NCBI RefSeq assembly: GCF_013248905.1
Contig: NZ_JABRVS010000001.1
Location: forward strand, 1,922,001-1,986,000
Length of the DNA: 64,000 bases
Direction of reading: 5' to 3'
DNA from: Shewanella sp. VB17
GTDB taxonomy: Bacteria > Pseudomonadota > Gammaproteobacteria > Enterobacterales > Shewanellaceae
Shown: piece after piece, positions 1-9,114 of the stretch
Numbering within the stretch: position 1 is the first letter of the stretch
Layout: each line of letters starts with the position of its first letter
Notes under the pieces: model-generated
Told to the model about the DNA's origin: nothing
The model's database searches: none
What the model saw: only the letters and a program-made list of their open reading frames with translations
Translations under genes and position numbers: made by a program

Positions 1-2
1 AG

Positions 3-167
3 GGCAAAACAACCTTGATTATTGCTCATCGTCTGGCTACCGTACTGAATGCCGATCGTATTTTGGTTCTCGATAAGGGGCAAGTTGTGGCCAGTGGTCA
101 TCATCAAGAGTTAATGTTGTCGAGTGACTTGTATCGGAAATTTGCCCATTTACAACTTATCATGTGA
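3..167 (+). CDS. ABC transporter ATP-binding protein, C-terminal end (partial)
   Basis: The last 54 codons of a gene that begins outside the window. The translation has the H-loop (IIAHRLATV), then LVLDKGQVVASGHHQELM, the usual end of an ABC exporter nucleotide-binding domain of the MsbA/CydCD type. The stop is at 165-167. The transmembrane part is not visible, so the substrate cannot be named. It converges on the acyl-CoA ligase gene to its right, and no clear terminator lies in the 26-bp gap. Confidence 0.85.
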   Translation, partial: GKTTLIIAHRLATVLNADRILVLDKGQVVASGHHQELMLSSDLYRKFAHLQLIM

Positions 168-193
168 GACTTAGGTCGAATAATTTCACTATT

Positions 194-1807
194 TTATGGT
201 GTAGCGTCTCTTAGTTCTCGTCGTAGAATTTTTCCAACCGTTGATTTCGGCAAGGCATCAACAAACTCGATAACACGCGGTACTTTATAAGAAGTCAGCT
301 GCTGTCGGCAGTAAGCCTCAATTTCAACCCTGAGGGCGTCATGATCACTTTTTGGATCATTGAGTACGACAACCACTTTGACTTTTTCCCCAGTGCGTTC
401 ATCTTGCAGACCAATAACAGCACACTCTAATATTGCATGATGGTTAGAAAGTACATCTTCTATTTCGTTGGGGTAGACGTTAAACCCTGAAACGATAATC
501 ATGTCCTTGATACGATCGACTATTTTATGAAACCCGTCCTTGGTGGCAACAGCGATATCGCCGGTTTTAAAGAAACCATCTTGGGTCATGACCTTTCCTG
601 TTGCCTCAGGGTTATTCCAGTAGCCTTGCATCACTTGAGGGCCGCGTACTGACAGTTCTCCTGAATCACCTAGCGGAACTTCTTTGTCATTTGCATCGAT
701 TATCTTTATCTCAGTGCCTATCAGTGGTTTACCTATAGTGCCTATCTGTTCTTGTCCTGGTGAGTTTAGTGAGACAACAGGGGAGGTTTCTGATAAGCCA
801 TACCCTTCAGATATGGTACAGCCTGTGGTTTGCTGCCACACATTTGCCGCCGCATGAGTGAGTGCAGTGCCGCCAGATAGCGTCACTTTTAAATAAGAAA
901 AATCTAATGCTTGGAATTCAACTTGATGGCATAGACCGACAAACAATGTATTTAGCCCAGCAAACCCAGTAAATTTTTGGGCAGACATCGCTTGGATCAG
1001 TGCAGAGGTGTCTCTGGGGTTAGGAATGAGTACAGAGCAAGATCCTTGCTCGAAGTAGAGTACAAGATTCACCATAAAGGCGTAAATATGATAGATGGGG
1101 AGGGGAGCAACGAAGACTTCTTCACTTTTAAGAAGCTTGTCACCTAGCCTAGCTTTAATCTGCATGGCATTGGCAATAAGATTCCCATGGCTAAGCATTG
1201 CACCTTTGGATAGACCTGTTGTTCCACCTGTGTATTGTAAGGCGGCAAGCTGCTCAAGTTGGCCTATTATGGGGTGGTATTCGCGTGCTGCACCTTGGCT
1301 GAGAACATGACAAAAAGTGTGTGTCATGAACGACACTTTTGGTTGCTCTAGAATGTTTGGGGTGACAAGGTCTAACACATGGGTTGAGATCACGGTTTCT
1401 ATATGCGTATCTGCGATCACCTTGGTCAGTGTTGGCAGTCGATCGGCAAGCACCACTAAGACTTTTGCACCTGAATCGTTAAATTGATGAATAAGCTCAC
1501 GTTCAGTGTAGAGCGGATTGGTGTTGACTAACACCATCCCTGCGCGTATTGCCCCGTAGGCTGCGATAACAAATTGAGTGATATTAGGCAATTGTATGGC
1601 AATACGATCGCCGGGTTTTAGATTGTCGATGCTCTGTAGATAGGTGGCAAAATAACGTGAGTCACGTTCAATCTCTTTAAATGATGTGTGGTGGCCAAGG
1701 CAAGTGTAGGCTGATTTATTCGCGTATTGCTTACAGGCTTGTTCAATTAGCATGATAAGTGAGCTGTATTGGGAGAGGTCAAGTTGCTGATCTGATTCGT
1801 ATGTCAT
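194..1807 (-). CDS. Long-chain fatty-acid-CoA ligase (AMP-binding, FadD-like)
   Basis: 537 residues of the ANL adenylating superfamily, which activates a carboxylic acid to an acyl-adenylate and then an acyl-CoA. The core motifs are visible in order: P-loop YTGGTTGLSKGAM, YGLSETSP, KTGDIA, the hinge RIKDMIIVSGFNVYP, and PKSTVGKILRREL near the C-terminus with the catalytic lysine. The length fits FadD. It stands alone, convergent with the ABC gene. Long-chain specificity is inferred from overall resemblance to FadD; another acyl chain is possible. Confidence 0.9.
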   Translation of the reverse strand: MTYESDQQLDLSQYSSLIMLIEQACKQYANKSAYTCLGHHTSFKEIERDSRYFATYLQSIDNLKPGDRIAIQLPNITQFVIAAYGAIRAGMVLVNTNPLYTERELIHQFNDSGAKVLVVLADRLPTLTKVIADTHIETVISTHVLDLVTPNILEQPKVSFMTHTFCHVLSQGAAREYHPIIGQLEQLAALQYTGGTTGLSKGAMLSHGNLIANAMQIKARLGDKLLKSEEVFVAPLPIYHIYAFMVNLVLYFEQGSCSVLIPNPRDTSALIQAMSAQKFTGFAGLNTLFVGLCHQVEFQALDFSYLKVTLSGGTALTHAAANVWQQTTGCTISEGYGLSETSPVVSLNSPGQEQIGTIGKPLIGTEIKIIDANDKEVPLGDSGELSVRGPQVMQGYWNNPEATGKVMTQDGFFKTGDIAVATKDGFHKIVDRIKDMIIVSGFNVYPNEIEDVLSNHHAILECAVIGLQDERTGEKVKVVVVLNDPKSDHDALRVEIEAYCRQQLTSYKVPRVIEFVDALPKSTVGKILRRELRDATP

Positions 1808-2023
1808 GCTTAATGCCCTTGTTCAATATATTGACTGTCCATTGTTTGATGTTTTTTGTTTTTTATAGAAATCAAACGTGCGTTTAGATTAGAGTTAAAA
1901 ATAGGCTTAGGTCAACATAAAACGTAAAATAGATCATGACTAAAAATGTTGTTGTTTATTTGTTGGAAAAAATCCCCTGTTTAGATTAAGACTTAGGATC
2001 TTATTTTTTACTAAAATATGGAG

Positions 2024-2245
2024 TCAATAGATAACCCCATATTCATTTTCTGCTAGAAAGGCATCGGTCCCCAACAACTCCTTCGCTTTCCACCTTGTTA
2101 TTTTCTCAGCGGCTGGATTAATAAAGACGGCATGACCATTAAAGTCAAAGCCATATATGCCTTCACTGACTGCATTAAGGATGGGTTGGTTTTCTGGTAG
2201 AAACACAGTTGGTGGTGTTTCTGTTGGTGAATTGATATTAGCTCC
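2024..2245 (-). pseudogene. PAS-domain sensor remnant
   Basis: A short open stretch encodes PILNAVSEGIYGFDFNG followed by AVFINPAAEKITRW, the first half of a PAS domain as seen at the start of sensor kinases and diguanylate cyclases. It stops at 2024 after about 60 residues, before the PAS core is complete. Upstream in the same frame there are stops (TGA TAA) and no ribosome binding site. I read it as a decayed remnant. The rest of 1808-2365 shows no other gene. Confidence 0.55.
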
Positions 2246-2365
2246 GCTTTATCACAACACTTGCTTGCAAAAGGTATCACTAGCTTTTACCATCCAAGAT
2301 GAATAAAGTGCCAGTTAATAAGGTAGCGTTAACGCCTGCCTATTTATACCTGTAAGGGTTTTACT

Positions 2366-2980
2366 ATGAGTGTGACTACTTGGTTTGGATTACTGGCTAT
2401 TTGCTGTTTAGGCGCGATGTCACCGGGTCCAAGTTTAGCTATGGTTGTTAGGCATACCTTAGCTGGTGGGCGTGATAAAGGGATTATCTGTGCTTGGGCT
2501 CATTCCATCGGTATTGGTTTTTATGCCTTAGTGACACTTTTAGGTCTAGCGGTGGTCCTAAAAAAAGCACCAATAGTATTTGATGGTATTGCAATAACGG
2601 GGGCGCTTTATCTTGCTTGGATGGGGGTTCAGGCGCTTCGTTCTAAGGGAGGGATGTCCGAAAAACTTACGGCTGGTGAGGTGACCAGTGGCTTAGTTGC
2701 AGCCCGTGATGGTATTGCCATATCACTCTTTAACCCTAAAATAATGCTCTTTTTTCTCGCCTTGTTTAGTCAGTTTGTGATGGTTGCAGAGACCTTAGTG
2801 GGGCAGTCATTAATCGTGCTCACACCGCTGATAGTTGATGGACTTTGGTACACCCTCATTGCCTTGATGTTGTCGCACCCTTTGGTATTGCCTAAATTAA
2901 GAGCAAAAGCAGCATTGATAGATAAATTGTCTGGTGTGGTATTGATCCTGTTGGCGATAAGAGTATTCGTTACGGTTTAA
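2366..2980 (+). CDS. LysE/RhtB-family amino-acid exporter
   Basis: 204 residues, hydrophobic, with about six membrane segments. The N-terminal GAMSPGPSLAMVVRHTLAGG is the LysE/RhtB signature (PGP, then RxxLxxG), and FNPKIMLFFLALFSQFV is the second conserved half. These inner-membrane proteins export amino acids such as lysine, threonine or homoserine lactones; the substrate cannot be told from sequence. TAAGGGTTTTACT precedes the ATG as ribosome binding site. Confidence 0.9.
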   Translation: MSVTTWFGLLAICCLGAMSPGPSLAMVVRHTLAGGRDKGIICAWAHSIGIGFYALVTLLGLAVVLKKAPIVFDGIAITGALYLAWMGVQALRSKGGMSEKLTAGEVTSGLVAARDGIAISLFNPKIMLFFLALFSQFVMVAETLVGQSLIVLTPLIVDGLWYTLIALMLSHPLVLPKLRAKAALIDKLSGVVLILLAIRVFVTV

Positions 2981-3054
2981 ATTGAGTTATTCATAGGTAA
3001 CTTTCTATTTTTTGATAGAAAAATGTAAGCACTGAGCAGTATTATGAGGAAAAT

Positions 3055-3723
3055 ATGACGGAATACATACGCTGGGACGGTTTTATTCATGCAGAGACTG
3101 AGCAAAGCTACTTTCGAAAGTTACAAAGTTTTGTGACGAATGAACGACAAAGTGGCAAGGCTATATTCCCGCCGGAATCTGAGGTGTTCAATGCGTTTAA
3201 TTTGACGCCATTAGATAAAGTGAGAGTGGTGATCATTGGACAAGATCCTTATCATGGGGCAGAGCAGGCGCATGGACTCTGTTTTTCGGTGACAAAGGGG
3301 ATTAACATACCTCCTTCATTGGCTAATATCTATAAAGAACTGGTTACCGATATTCCAGAGTTTTTGATGCCAAGTCACGGCAACCTCTCAACATGGGCCA
3401 AGCAAGGAGTGTTAATGCTTAATACTGTATTAACGGTTGAACAGGGCAAGGCACATTCGCATGCTAAAGCTGGTTGGGAGATGTTCACCGATCATGTTAT
3501 GGAGCGGTTAAATGAACAAAAAAAACCGATTATCTTTATTCTATGGGGAGCTCATGCAATTAAAAAGGGTAAACTTATTAAGTGTAAACAACATCATATT
3601 TTATCTGGACCGCACCCTTCACCATTATCGGCTTATCGAGGTTTTTTTGGTTGCCAGCATTTTTCGAAAACAAATTCTTTACTAACGTCTATGGGGAGCG
3701 ATCCTATTGACTGGCAGGTCTAG
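3055..3723 (+). CDS. ung: Uracil-DNA glycosylase
   Basis: 222 residues, family 1 UDG, which removes uracil from DNA as the first step of base excision repair. The catalytic motif GQDPYHG puts the catalytic Asp at residue 64, and HPSPLS puts the catalytic His at 187, the same numbering as the Escherichia coli enzyme. GAGGAAAAT before the ATG is a good ribosome binding site. It is convergent with the NlpE-like gene, only 4 bp away. Confidence 0.97.
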   Translation: MTEYIRWDGFIHAETEQSYFRKLQSFVTNERQSGKAIFPPESEVFNAFNLTPLDKVRVVIIGQDPYHGAEQAHGLCFSVTKGINIPPSLANIYKELVTDIPEFLMPSHGNLSTWAKQGVLMLNTVLTVEQGKAHSHAKAGWEMFTDHVMERLNEQKKPIIFILWGAHAIKKGKLIKCKQHHILSGPHPSPLSAYRGFFGCQHFSKTNSLLTSMGSDPIDWQV

Positions 3724-3727
3724 GTCG

Positions 3728-4192
3728 TTACTGCTCCTTGATTAAACGATAGTGCTGTGCAAGGTTTCCATTGATTTTCTTACCTTGCCTGTCTAACATA
3801 AATAGTTGATTTTCACCGACCAGATATTGGTTACCAGGTTCATCTTTATCTAGTGTAACAAGGGTGATTCTTCCTCCATCTTTGTGCCATTGTACTCTAC
3901 CCGTCTCAGTAAAAATGTTATCGCTTTTCCCTAAGTACTGTGTGTCTAGTTTATAAGTGTTATCAGCAGAAAGAATGAGCACTGTGCTAATCCCCTCACA
4001 ACTGGCACACGGAATCACTCCTGAGTAGTGCCCAGCCCAATCTAATGCATTTTGGCTGTTATCACCTATGGAGACATTAACTTTATTTTCAATATGTTGC
4101 TTCTCATTTTTTTCAGTAACATTCAGTTTTTGATCTGAGCATGCTGACATGCTGATAGTCAGTAGAGTGAGTACAATAAGTGGTAATTTCAT
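3728..4192 (-). CDS. NlpE-like outer-membrane lipoprotein (copper/stress sensing)
   Basis: 154 residues with a lipoprotein signal ending in the lipobox SMSAC (Cys18). The mature part has the NlpE N-terminal domain: DWAGHYSGVIPCASCEGI with the CxxC pair, followed by a small beta-barrel region. In E. coli NlpE is linked to the Cpx surface-stress response and copper tolerance. The second OB-fold domain of E. coli NlpE is missing, as in many short homologues. The role in stress sensing is inferred from the family. Confidence 0.85.
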   Translation of the reverse strand: MKLPLIVLTLLTISMSACSDQKLNVTEKNEKQHIENKVNVSIGDNSQNALDWAGHYSGVIPCASCEGISTVLILSADNTYKLDTQYLGKSDNIFTETGRVQWHKDGGRITLVTLDKDEPGNQYLVGENQLFMLDRQGKKINGNLAQHYRLIKEQ

Positions 4193-4501
4193 TATTATCC
4201 TTAGGCAATGTAGTCGACTATTGAGTCATTGAAGCTAATGACCATTATACGCAAATCATTATTGAAAATACTTGATTTTTTGGTTTAAAAGATCATGATA
4301 TATGTTAACGATTGATTTTTTTGTGTAGGATAATGATTTTTTTGAGTCATGATGTTGAGTGGTGGTAGCTGAGTTATCCCTTTGATTTTAATTTATTGTG
4401 GGTGCGTCATTTCTTAGTGCTTAATTGGCTAAACCCATTAGAAGACTAAGTGAGTTCAACTTTTAATTTAATAGAATGACTTTGGAAGGCAATGAACAAG
4501 T
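4193..4501. other. Intergenic region, no gene seen
   Basis: 309 bp of AT-rich sequence between two divergently transcribed genes. It must hold the promoters of both the NlpE-like and the binding-protein gene, but I could not place a convincing -35/-10 pair. No ORF with a ribosome binding site is visible. Confidence 0.5.
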
Positions 4502-5323
4502 ATGCGAGCAATCGTCTCGGTAGTAAAATCAATGATAATTTTCGATGCCATAACGGGCATTTTGAAGTGGTTAAGGTATCCCTTTTTTTTGATATTAGTG
4601 TGCTTTTCTTTTGGCGTATTTGCAGAGGATGATAAGCGAACTTTAAATATTGTTTCGACCAACTACCCTCCTTTTTACAGTGATAGTTATAGCCAAAATG
4701 GTGCAGTAGCCTATATCGTTGCTCAAGCTTTTCTACGACGTGGTTATCATGTTTCACATAAATTTTACCCTTTTACTCGGGCTACTTTGTTGGTTAAAAC
4801 AGGTAAAGCTGATGGGATTGTGGGGCTTTGGTACCGAAAAGAGCGAGAAGAGTGGGCTGAATACTCACAGCCTATAGTGCCACTCAATATTGTTTTTTAT
4901 AAACGAAAAAACAGTGATATAAGTTATGAGAAATTATCTGATCTGCAAGGCTTACGGATTGGAATCGGTAGAGGGTATGCAAATCCACCTGTGTTTACCC
5001 AAGCCAAATTGGTGACCGAAGAATCCAGTTCAGATACGATTAATATGAAAAAATTATTTTTTAAACGCATTGATTTAGTATTGATAGGCAGAGATCTGGC
5101 ACAATATCTTATTCGTACTGGTCCAGATGAGTATGCTGATGCCTTCGAGGAGATTGGTGAGCCATTGAGTGTTGAGGAGTTTCATTTCGGTGCCTCTAAG
5201 AAACTCCCTGATTATAAAAATTTAACAAAAGAATTCAACTTAGGGCTTGAAAGCATGAAGCAAGATGGGAGTTTGGAAAAAATTCTAAAAAATTATGGCA
5301 TAGCACAAGATATTACACCTTAA
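4502..5323 (+). CDS. Periplasmic solute-binding protein, family 3 type
   Basis: 273 residues. A hydrophobic signal segment (residues about 23-40, PFFLILVCFSFGVFA) precedes a bacterial family-3 binding fold: LNIVSTNYPPFYS at the start, GKADGIVGLWYRKERE in lobe 1, LQGLRIGIGRGYANPP at the lobe 2 boundary and MKQDGSLEKILKNYGI at the end. No transporter genes are adjacent, so it may act as a stand-alone sensor or an orphan receptor. The long N-terminus before the signal suggests the true start could be a later ATG (4532 or 4547). Confidence 0.8.
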   Translation: MRAIVSVVKSMIIFDAITGILKWLRYPFFLILVCFSFGVFAEDDKRTLNIVSTNYPPFYSDSYSQNGAVAYIVAQAFLRRGYHVSHKFYPFTRATLLVKTGKADGIVGLWYRKEREEWAEYSQPIVPLNIVFYKRKNSDISYEKLSDLQGLRIGIGRGYANPPVFTQAKLVTEESSSDTINMKKLFFKRIDLVLIGRDLAQYLIRTGPDEYADAFEEIGEPLSVEEFHFGASKKLPDYKNLTKEFNLGLESMKQDGSLEKILKNYGIAQDITP

Positions 5324-5330
5324 ATCTAGG

Positions 5331-6032
5331 TTAGCCCAAATGGTCAAACTGCCATCTTTTTGTCGGGGTAATAATGATAGGCAATGGAATATCCCAATGC
5401 TCAGATGGTAAGCGATTGACTTGCTGGCAGTCGTGAGCATAACCAATTGGCAGCGGTGAGCGAGTATCTTTGTAATGGGCAAGCGTTCTATCATAATAAC
5501 CTCCGCCCATCCCCATGCGATTACCATCAGTGTCAAATGCGACTAAAGGCGTGACAATCACATCCAAGTGTTCAGCACAAATAATGTGACGAATATCCAG
5601 TAATGGCTCATCAATTCCGAGCTTATTACGTTGTATTTGAGTATTGGATGTATAGGCAAGAAAAAGTAAATTGCCTTTGCTAAATGGATGCAACCTTGGT
5701 AGATACACGTTAATGTTACGTTGCCACAGCGCTTTGATTAACGGTTGAGTGTCGAGTTCGCCATCATTGGTAAGATAAAGGGCGATATGCTTAATGGTGA
5801 GAGATTCAAGTTGGGCAAGCATAAGCGTGCAAGCTTGTTGACCTAAGTCGTCTTGTTCTGCAGCAGGAATTGCACGTCTAGTGGCGCGTATCTTTGATCG
5901 TATCTCATGCCGGTTTAATCCTTGTAGAGAAGACTTTAATCGGTTGAGTGAATTTTTATTGATTGAATGTTGATTCAAAGCGACCACATTTAATGTTAAG
6001 CGATATAAATAGCTTACCACTATCGATGGCAT
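5331..6032 (-). CDS. ygfA: 5-formyltetrahydrofolate cyclo-ligase
   Basis: The conserved family begins at about residue 41 (RHEIRSKIRATRRAIP) and includes TPLVAFDTDGNRMGMGGGYYD, the ATP/folate-binding signature. It converts 5-formyl-THF to 5,10-methenyl-THF, salvaging folate inhibited by products of glycine and serine metabolism. The ATG at 6032 gives 233 residues, about 35 more than usual at the N-terminus. There is no closer in-frame ATG, so the real start may be an internal GTG or TTG. In E. coli it follows 6S RNA directly; here three opposite-strand genes intervene. Confidence 0.92.
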   Translation of the reverse strand: MPSIVVSYLYRLTLNVVALNQHSINKNSLNRLKSSLQGLNRHEIRSKIRATRRAIPAAEQDDLGQQACTLMLAQLESLTIKHIALYLTNDGELDTQPLIKALWQRNINVYLPRLHPFSKGNLLFLAYTSNTQIQRNKLGIDEPLLDIRHIICAEHLDVIVTPLVAFDTDGNRMGMGGGYYDRTLAHYKDTRSPLPIGYAHDCQQVNRLPSEHWDIPLPIIITPTKRWQFDHLG

Positions 6033-6112
6033 AGGATAAGTCGTAGTGAGCTTTTTGTTTTGCTAGCGTAGCAGTCAGTGATAACATTATGTTCAAATAC
6101 TTGCATCCACTG

Positions 6113-6140
6113 AGAACTTTCATACGTATAAGTAGTCGTT
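6113..6140 (+). promoter_or_regulatory. Possible ECF sigma-dependent promoter before yceI
   Basis: GAACTT, a 16-bp spacer, then GTCGTT, located 21-48 bp before the yceI start. GAACTT is the classic -35 of RpoE-like ECF sigma factors, and an ECF sigma gene is the second gene of this cassette, so autoregulation is plausible. Inference from motif and context only. Confidence 0.4.
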
Positions 6141-6160
6141 ATTAATTAAAAGAGATATTT

Positions 6161-6757
6161 ATGAAAACCAATTTAGCAGCAATGATCCTATCTATTGCCT
6201 CACTCACCTCCATGAATGCGTCGGCTCAATGGTCATTAGCACCGTCGTCGGCAGAGCTGAAATTTTTATCTACCAAAGTGTTTACGAATAAGCAAAGCGT
6301 GACCGAAACATCGAGCTTTCATACGTTATCTGGTAAGGTGTCAGATGAAGGAGAGTTACACTTAACTGTTAATCTTGGCAGTGTAGATACCCAAGTTTCA
6401 ATTCGTGATCAGCGTTTGCGTGATTGGGTTTTTGAGGTGGCTAAATATCAAAATGCAGAGATTTCCGCCAAAATAGATAAAGCTAACTTTAGTGATTTAA
6501 CCGTCGGTAAACCTTTACGAATTAAGCAAAGTTTGATATTAAAAACACACGGTAAGTCGCTTCCTTTAGCGGCGGACTTACAATTAGTTAAAGACCTCGA
6601 TGGTTCAATTCATGTCGCGAGTATTTCACCTATTTTACTTGATGTGAAGCAATTGGGCTTAAATGAAGGCGTTGAAAAATTAATTGAAGTGATGGGTTTA
6701 GCTTCGATTAATCAGCAAATTCCAATCACCTTCTACGGAAGATTTATTGAGAGTTAA
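6161..6757 (+). CDS. YceI-family periplasmic lipid-binding protein
   Basis: 198 residues with a signal peptide cut after NASA (residue 22). The mature protein starts WSLAPSSAELKFLSTK and contains DQRLRDWVF and the GKSLPLAADL segment, typical of YceI beta-barrel proteins that bind isoprenoid lipids or are stress induced. It is the first gene of a set with an ECF sigma factor and its anti-sigma factor, so it is likely the regulon target co-expressed with its own regulators. Confidence 0.88.
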   Translation: MKTNLAAMILSIASLTSMNASAQWSLAPSSAELKFLSTKVFTNKQSVTETSSFHTLSGKVSDEGELHLTVNLGSVDTQVSIRDQRLRDWVFEVAKYQNAEISAKIDKANFSDLTVGKPLRIKQSLILKTHGKSLPLAADLQLVKDLDGSIHVASISPILLDVKQLGLNEGVEKLIEVMGLASINQQIPITFYGRFIES

Positions 6758-6821
6758 TGTGTGAGGTCAAAATAATAACGATCTCATTGGTATTTGCTAC
6801 TCATACAGAGTTTAGAGAGTC

Positions 6822-7364
6822 ATGTTATTGAGTGAGACAGATGAGATCTTATTAGCACGGACGGCAATGGGGGATAGAGAGGCATTTCAGCGTTTATATC
6901 TTAGCCTTTCACCCCGTATTTTTCCGGTATTGATGCAGTTAATGCATGATTATCAGTTGGCAGAAGATCTTCTTCAAGAGACCTTTGTTCGGATCTGGAA
7001 TCAAGCTGCTCGGTATGATGTAAATAAAAGTGGTGCTTATACATGGTGTTATGCTATAGCTCGGCATCTAGCACTGGACTGTTTACGTCGTTTATCTTTA
7101 CGTCGTACTCAAGACATTACAGATCTTGAAAGAGAACTTGAGATAGAGGAAGCTAAAGAGTTTACCTCCAGTAGTCGTACTCGAGGTAAAGTGGATTTTT
7201 GCCTGTCTCAATTACAAATTGATCAACGCCAAGCGCTAATACTGAGTTACTGTTATGGCTACGAGCAGCGAGAGTTGGTTGGGATTTTAGGGCATCCCTT
7301 AGGGACGATTAAGTCTTGGTTAAGACGTGGAATGGAGTTTATGCAACAATGCGTGTCCCATTAA
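6822..7364 (+). CDS. ECF RNA polymerase sigma factor
   Basis: 180 residues with both ECF domains. Region 2 reads FQRLYLSLSPRIFPVL, then AEDLLQETFVRIWNQA and TWCYAIARHLALDCLRR. Region 4 reads LQIDQRQALILSYCYGYEQRELV, then LGTIKSWLRRGM, the -35-recognition helix-turn-helix. It overlaps the anti-sigma gene by 16 bp, indicating translational coupling. The gene order yceI, sigma, anti-sigma suggests control of an envelope or oxidative stress response. Confidence 0.92.
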   Translation: MLLSETDEILLARTAMGDREAFQRLYLSLSPRIFPVLMQLMHDYQLAEDLLQETFVRIWNQAARYDVNKSGAYTWCYAIARHLALDCLRRLSLRRTQDITDLERELEIEEAKEFTSSSRTRGKVDFCLSQLQIDQRQALILSYCYGYEQRELVGILGHPLGTIKSWLRRGMEFMQQCVSH

Positions 7365-8056
7365 GATATCATCAACCTGCATTGCAAAAATTGCTCATTT
7401 ATAGCTATGTTAGCGGTTCGATGAGTTATCGAGCACGTCAGCGGATGGCGATGTTATTGCAACAAATTCCAGAGTTGGAGGTTCAACTGCTTAGGGTTGA
7501 AACACAGTTTCAGGCGCTAAATACTCATTCAGTGCAGACGAGTCCTAAGGCTGATATTTGGCGTCAGATCCAAGTTAAATTAGGTTGGCAAACTGTTCGT
7601 TGGTGGCAAAAAATTAATTATTGGAGGGCAAGTTCAGCGGTGCTTGCTTGCTCTCTCTTACTGGTCATGGGGGGACTGGTAAAGAGTGTCAGTGATGCAC
7701 ATTCTGAATATGTGCCTATTAGTTATGTTGGGATTTTAAATGCTCCAGATTCGAGTGCTAGTTTAGCCGCTGCGGTTCATCGTGCGACTGATGCGGTGGA
7801 TTCGCCTTGGATGATGACCTTACATCTCACCCAAGCTTGGACTCCATTAAATCAAACTGCCAGTTTATGGATCCGTGATAACCAAGACCGAAAAATATCT
7901 ATGGGGCAAGTTAAAGCCAAAGACACCCAGCAGTTTTTGCTAACGAAGGCACAGTGGCAGTTTATTCAAGGGGCAGTTTGGATGGAGCTGATTGCTGACA
8001 ATAGTGGCCGAGTTATTCTACAAGGAAGGTGTCTTGCATTGAAAAGCTGGAGTTGA
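7349..8056 (+). CDS. Anti-sigma factor, RskA-like
   Basis: Start chosen at ATG 7349, overlapping the sigma gene by 16 bp, which gives 235 residues. An N-terminal cytoplasmic zinc-less anti-sigma region (LLIYSYVSGSMSYRARQRM) is followed by one membrane segment (about residues 92-111, AVLACSLLLVMGGLV) and a periplasmic domain with WMMTLHLTQAWTPL and MGQVKAKDTQQF, the RskA C-terminal pattern. It should hold the upstream sigma factor inactive at the membrane until a signal triggers release. Confidence 0.85.
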   Translation: MRVPLRYHQPALQKLLIYSYVSGSMSYRARQRMAMLLQQIPELEVQLLRVETQFQALNTHSVQTSPKADIWRQIQVKLGWQTVRWWQKINYWRASSAVLACSLLLVMGGLVKSVSDAHSEYVPISYVGILNAPDSSASLAAAVHRATDAVDSPWMMTLHLTQAWTPLNQTASLWIRDNQDRKISMGQVKAKDTQQFLLTKAQWQFIQGAVWMELIADNSGRVILQGRCLALKSWS

Positions 8057-8174
8057 GGCCAACTGAGTTGCATTTATTATCTATGGCTCATCACCAGTAT
8101 TTAACTCATTAAGAGCCCTTTAAATCGTCATTTTTGGGGATTTAAAATGCATCTTTCATGGCCAAGCTAATATA

Positions 8175-8358
8175 AATTACTCTCCAGGCTACCGTTACCG
8201 ACATAGCCCTTGAACCGTAGGTTCAAGGCGGGTAAATGAATATCTCCTAAGGCTTCTCGATACGAGCCGAGCTTGCACAATGTCAATAAAACATTCATCC
8301 TGGTTTTGTAAGTATCGGCACAGGGACATTGCCGGCTCACATGTAGCCCAGAGAGTAA
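8175..8358 (-). ncRNA. ssrS: 6S RNA
   Basis: About 184 nt on the minus strand. The two ends pair through TACTCTCTGGGCTAC and the GCCTGGAGAGTAA region, closing the long hairpin. Internal blocks match the family: CAATGTCCCTGTGCCGATAC, GAGAAGCCTTA, and the 3' hairpin CCTTGAACCTACGGTTCAAGG. 6S RNA binds sigma-70 RNA polymerase as a promoter mimic in stationary phase. It lies downstream of zapA on the same strand, as in other gammaproteobacteria. The ends are estimated to a few bases. Confidence 0.93.
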
Positions 8359-8499
8359 AACGGGGGCATTTAATTCGATGTAATCGATTATGCTATTACA
8401 TTGACTATAGCTTTTATCTTATCGTTACGAACTAATTAATTGCTAAATTTTTCAACATTAGGTTTACACATAGCTAAATTGACTTAGCCTCAGTAAAGT

Positions 8500-8808
8500 T
8501 TACTCTGCTTTAATTGAACGCTCAACTAAGGCATTTTCTAATGTTGATTGAAGCAAACCAATTTTTTCATCCATTTGCTTATTATAATCTTGATTTTTTT
8601 GTTGTTCTTCTAAGAGTTCATAGCCAATGTTAAGGGCCGCCATAATGGCAATCTCTTCACGACTTAAACTGTTGGTTCTAGATTTAAGTGATGTCAGCTG
8701 CTTCTCCAGTTTTTGCGCTACGTGCTGCAAAGCGCTCTCTTGTCCCTGAGGGCAAGCGATGGAATATGTGCGGCCTAATAAGCTAATCTCAATAGCGTGG
8801 CTACTCAT
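8500..8808 (-). CDS. zapA: Cell division protein ZapA
   Basis: Start chosen at ATG 8808 (MSSHAIEISLLGRTYSIACP), giving 102 residues, the family length; a longer reading to 8874 has no support. The N-terminal beta-strand domain LGRTYSIACPQGQE and the long C-terminal coiled coil (EEIAIMAALNIGYELLEEQQ onward) are typical. ZapA binds and bundles FtsZ at the division ring. It is divergent from ygfB, with an AT-rich 306-bp gap in which I see no other gene. Confidence 0.93.
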   Translation of the reverse strand: MSSHAIEISLLGRTYSIACPQGQESALQHVAQKLEKQLTSLKSRTNSLSREEIAIMAALNIGYELLEEQQKNQDYNKQMDEKIGLLQSTLENALVERSIKAE

Positions 8809-9114
8809 GAAGCATGGGTCCTTAAATTTGACTCTTGACCGGACTATAAAGGTCTCCTCAGCAAAGTGCAACATGAGTTAGGGGTAAGATGCCCAACTTT
8901 AGATTAAATGTTGTTTAGATAGATAAAAGTGTATAAATATTAATCATTTCATTCACCTAAACTTCAATTTTTCCTTTTATATCTTAACGTCACTATTTTT
9001 GCAGCTTGGCATTTAAAATAGAAATTATTAATGCAGATGATGTCGGGTTTTCTTGGCCGAACGTGTCACTTCTGGTAGCATGACCTCAGTAATTTGTGTC
9101 ATTGGAACCTTGTT

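Noticed and set aside
1095..1310. 71-residue plus-strand ORF in the acyl-CoA ligase gene
   Set aside because: Shadow of the strong minus-strand gene.
2098..2280. 60-residue ORF overlapping the PAS relic
   Set aside because: Other frame of the same decayed stretch; no motif.
4446..4757. 103-residue minus-strand ORF
   Set aside because: Antisense to the start of the binding-protein gene, low complexity, no family.
8115..8150. TTTAAATC...GATTTAAA inverted repeat beside 6S RNA
   Set aside because: AT-only stem with a long loop and no T run; could be chance.
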